64,000 bases of DNA from Lewinellaceae bacterium (GTDB lineage Bacteria; Bacteroidota; Bacteroidia; Chitinophagales; Saprospiraceae): NCBI GenBank assembly GCA_016712415.1, contig JADJRC010000003.1:94157-158156 (forward strand), read 5' to 3'. The notes under the pieces are model-generated. The model was not told the DNA's origin. It made no database searches and saw only the letters and a program-made list of their open reading frames with translations. Position numbers and translations under genes: made by a program. This document shows, piece after piece, positions 62,646 to 64,000 of the stretch (the stretch's first letter is position 1; each line of letters opens with the position of its first letter).

Positions 62646-63826
62646 TCAGATTTTCTGAAACTTCTCGGTCACCATGATCTGGTCGCCGACGACCTGAAGA
62701 AAATACGATCCGGCAGGCAGTTTCGATATGTTGACCTGTTGCGGTTCGCGGGGAAAAGCTTCAAAGGTTTTCAGCACCCGTCCCGTGCCGTCGATGATCC
62801 GGCACGTCGCTTTGTAGTCCGTTTCCGGTATTGATCTGACCAGGTCGAATGAAAGGACATCTTTGGCCGGATTGGGAAACAGCACAGTTGCTCCCGTTCC
62901 GTTTTTTACCCTGTAGGAGCCGAAGGGCGGCACGAACGCCACGGTGCGGTTCATCGTTCCACATTCGTTGGTGGTGGTGATGAAAAAAGAGGTGCTTGAG
63001 TTCGACGGCATCCCGAAAGAAATGCCGTAGGTCGTATAGGGCAGCGTGGTGCTGACGCTCCCGGTCGTTTGCACCCAGGTGTAGGAGGGTTCCGGGTTTT
63101 CCAGCCTGATATCGTAGCTGCTCAACGGGGTTGCCGAATTAACGGTGTACAGGTTATTTGTAATGCCGTTTGGCCCGACATAGATGCCTTCAAGACCAAA
63201 AGAACTGTTGGCCCGCACTTTTCGCTGGTACACCACCGGGCCAAAACAGTTGTGTTCAAAAATGACCCGCACCCAGGTATCGAAGGGATAACAGCAGCTG
63301 ATGTTCGATTCGAGGGTGATATTCCTGACCTTCATCGATGAAGGCTGGGAAGCCGAAAACTGGAGGTGGGGGCCGAGTTCCCATTGTATCGTCCCATTTG
63401 GGTCGAAGGTATTGTAAAAACTCGCTGTGAATTCCTCGCCGGGGCACACCAGCGATTTGTTCGTAAGCACCACCTGGTCGGCTTCCAGGGTGAGGTTGAA
63501 CCCGAGATCAACCGGCGGTGCAAATTTCAGGCATTCGTCCGATGGGAAATTGGGTCCGCTGGGTCGGCATACCACTATCGGATTGAATCTTTGTTTAATT
63601 TTGGCGGAGGTTTCGAAATCCCAGCCGCCTGAGATTGATTGGCACGACGGGCAATTCGCTTTATCGTATTACGGGTCGAACAATTGCAGGTATGATTTGT
63701 CTGAGCAAAAATATGCGCCAGCTCATGCGCCACGGTAATCGAGGTCGTTTGTGTACCGCTGCTGTTGAACACAAAACTGTAAGGCAAAAAGGCGACGCAA
63801 GGGTCGGATAAAACACTTCCGCACAT
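62646..63826 (-). pseudogene. Truncated and frameshifted M43-like zinc metalloprotease with T9SS sorting domain
   Basis: The zinc motif HELAHIFAQTNH (HExxHxxxxxH) is near the 5' end, preceded by only about 35 residues and an in-frame stop at 63837, so the signal peptide and propeptide are missing. After TCNCSTRN the frame shifts near 63665-63673; in the next frame the protein resumes as YDKANCPSCQSISGGWDF and reads through to a sorting domain (VLFPNPAKDVLSFDL, ending MVTEKFQKI). Intact relatives are secreted peptidases released by T9SS. Either this gene is broken or the contig is misjoined just upstream. Confidence 0.7.
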
Positions 63827-63839
63827 GATCTTTGGCTAG

Positions 63840-64000
63840 ATGACTTCACATAGCCAGCACTCACGCCGAGAGGTCTGGCAGACATCAGGACACCGCATCG
63901 CGCTGGATGCGGGATTTGTTGCCTTGCCACCAGTCTTTCCTGGGTCCAGTGCGTGGGTAATCGCCGCCGCTCTGTGCGGCTGGCCGCCGGAAGTCGTCCA
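63840..64000. other. Window-end sequence of unclear origin
   Basis: No complete gene is supported. On the minus strand an open frame enters from beyond the window and stops at 63885 after GNKSRIQRDAVS. This stretch abuts the broken 5' end of the metalloprotease and may mark a rearrangement, an element end or an assembly join. Confidence 0.35.

Overview
The window looks like a chromosomal segment of a Bacteroidota bacterium, most probably of the Saprospiria (Saprospiraceae or Haliscomenobacter type). The evidence is type IX secretion and gliding genes (porU, porV, a PorP/SprF protein, gldJ), three predicted T9SS cargo proteins with C-terminal sorting domains, a LytS/LytTR two-component pair with a propeller sensor, and promoters of the Bacteroidota form TTTG-N19-21-TAnnTTTG. 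Family assignments were made by reading translated motifs, without database searches.

Layout. 1-5,761: end of an unknown gene, propeller sensor kinase plus LytTR regulator, then divergent recO and upp. 5,824-13,168: a large T9SS cargo protein, an unknown helical protein, lspA and a DEAD-box RNA helicase with a long leader. 13,391-17,402: an aromatic amino acid catabolic operon hmgA-hpd-tnaA bracketed by two paired-palindrome repeats. 17,416-27,587: nadK, a membrane patatin, a class A PBP, a beta-lactamase-fold hydrolase and a GMC oxidoreductase. 27,611-31,902: a patchy accessory stretch with a VOC protein, a deleted pentapeptide-repeat gene, a small membrane protein, a class B1 metallo-beta-lactamase with all zinc ligands, a secreted lipase-like protein and an AraC remnant. 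31,940-36,867: DUF5916 protein, GT39-like transferase, NUDIX hydrolase. 36,868-37,422: an RNA gene with its own promoter and terminator. 37,416-47,402: thrA, DUF3667, gcvT, C1 peptidase, amidohydrolase, PUR-like protein, rlmN. 47,419-61,916: GH30, then the T9SS/gliding genes gldJ, porP, a GH73-like protein, metF, a TMTC-like membrane protein and tdh on the minus strand, and porU-porV on the plus strand. 61,917-64,000: repeat, lipoprotein, and a truncated M43 metalloprotease next to sequence of unclear origin.

Two points deserve most attention. First, 37,207-37,366 folds as a complete tRNA cloverleaf (7-bp acceptor, D arm, 5-bp anticodon arm, canonical T arm, encoded CCA), but the variable region is about 87 nt and itself structured. 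It lies between a consensus promoter and an intrinsic terminator, giving a predicted transcript of about 330 nt. I do not recognise the class. Second, at least seven genes carry one-base indels, mostly in homopolymers, while the protein reads normally on both sides. I read most of these as uncorrected sequencing errors rather than pseudogenes; hmgA, hpd, DUF5916, DUF3667, the amidohydrolase and a lipoprotein are annotated across the breaks.
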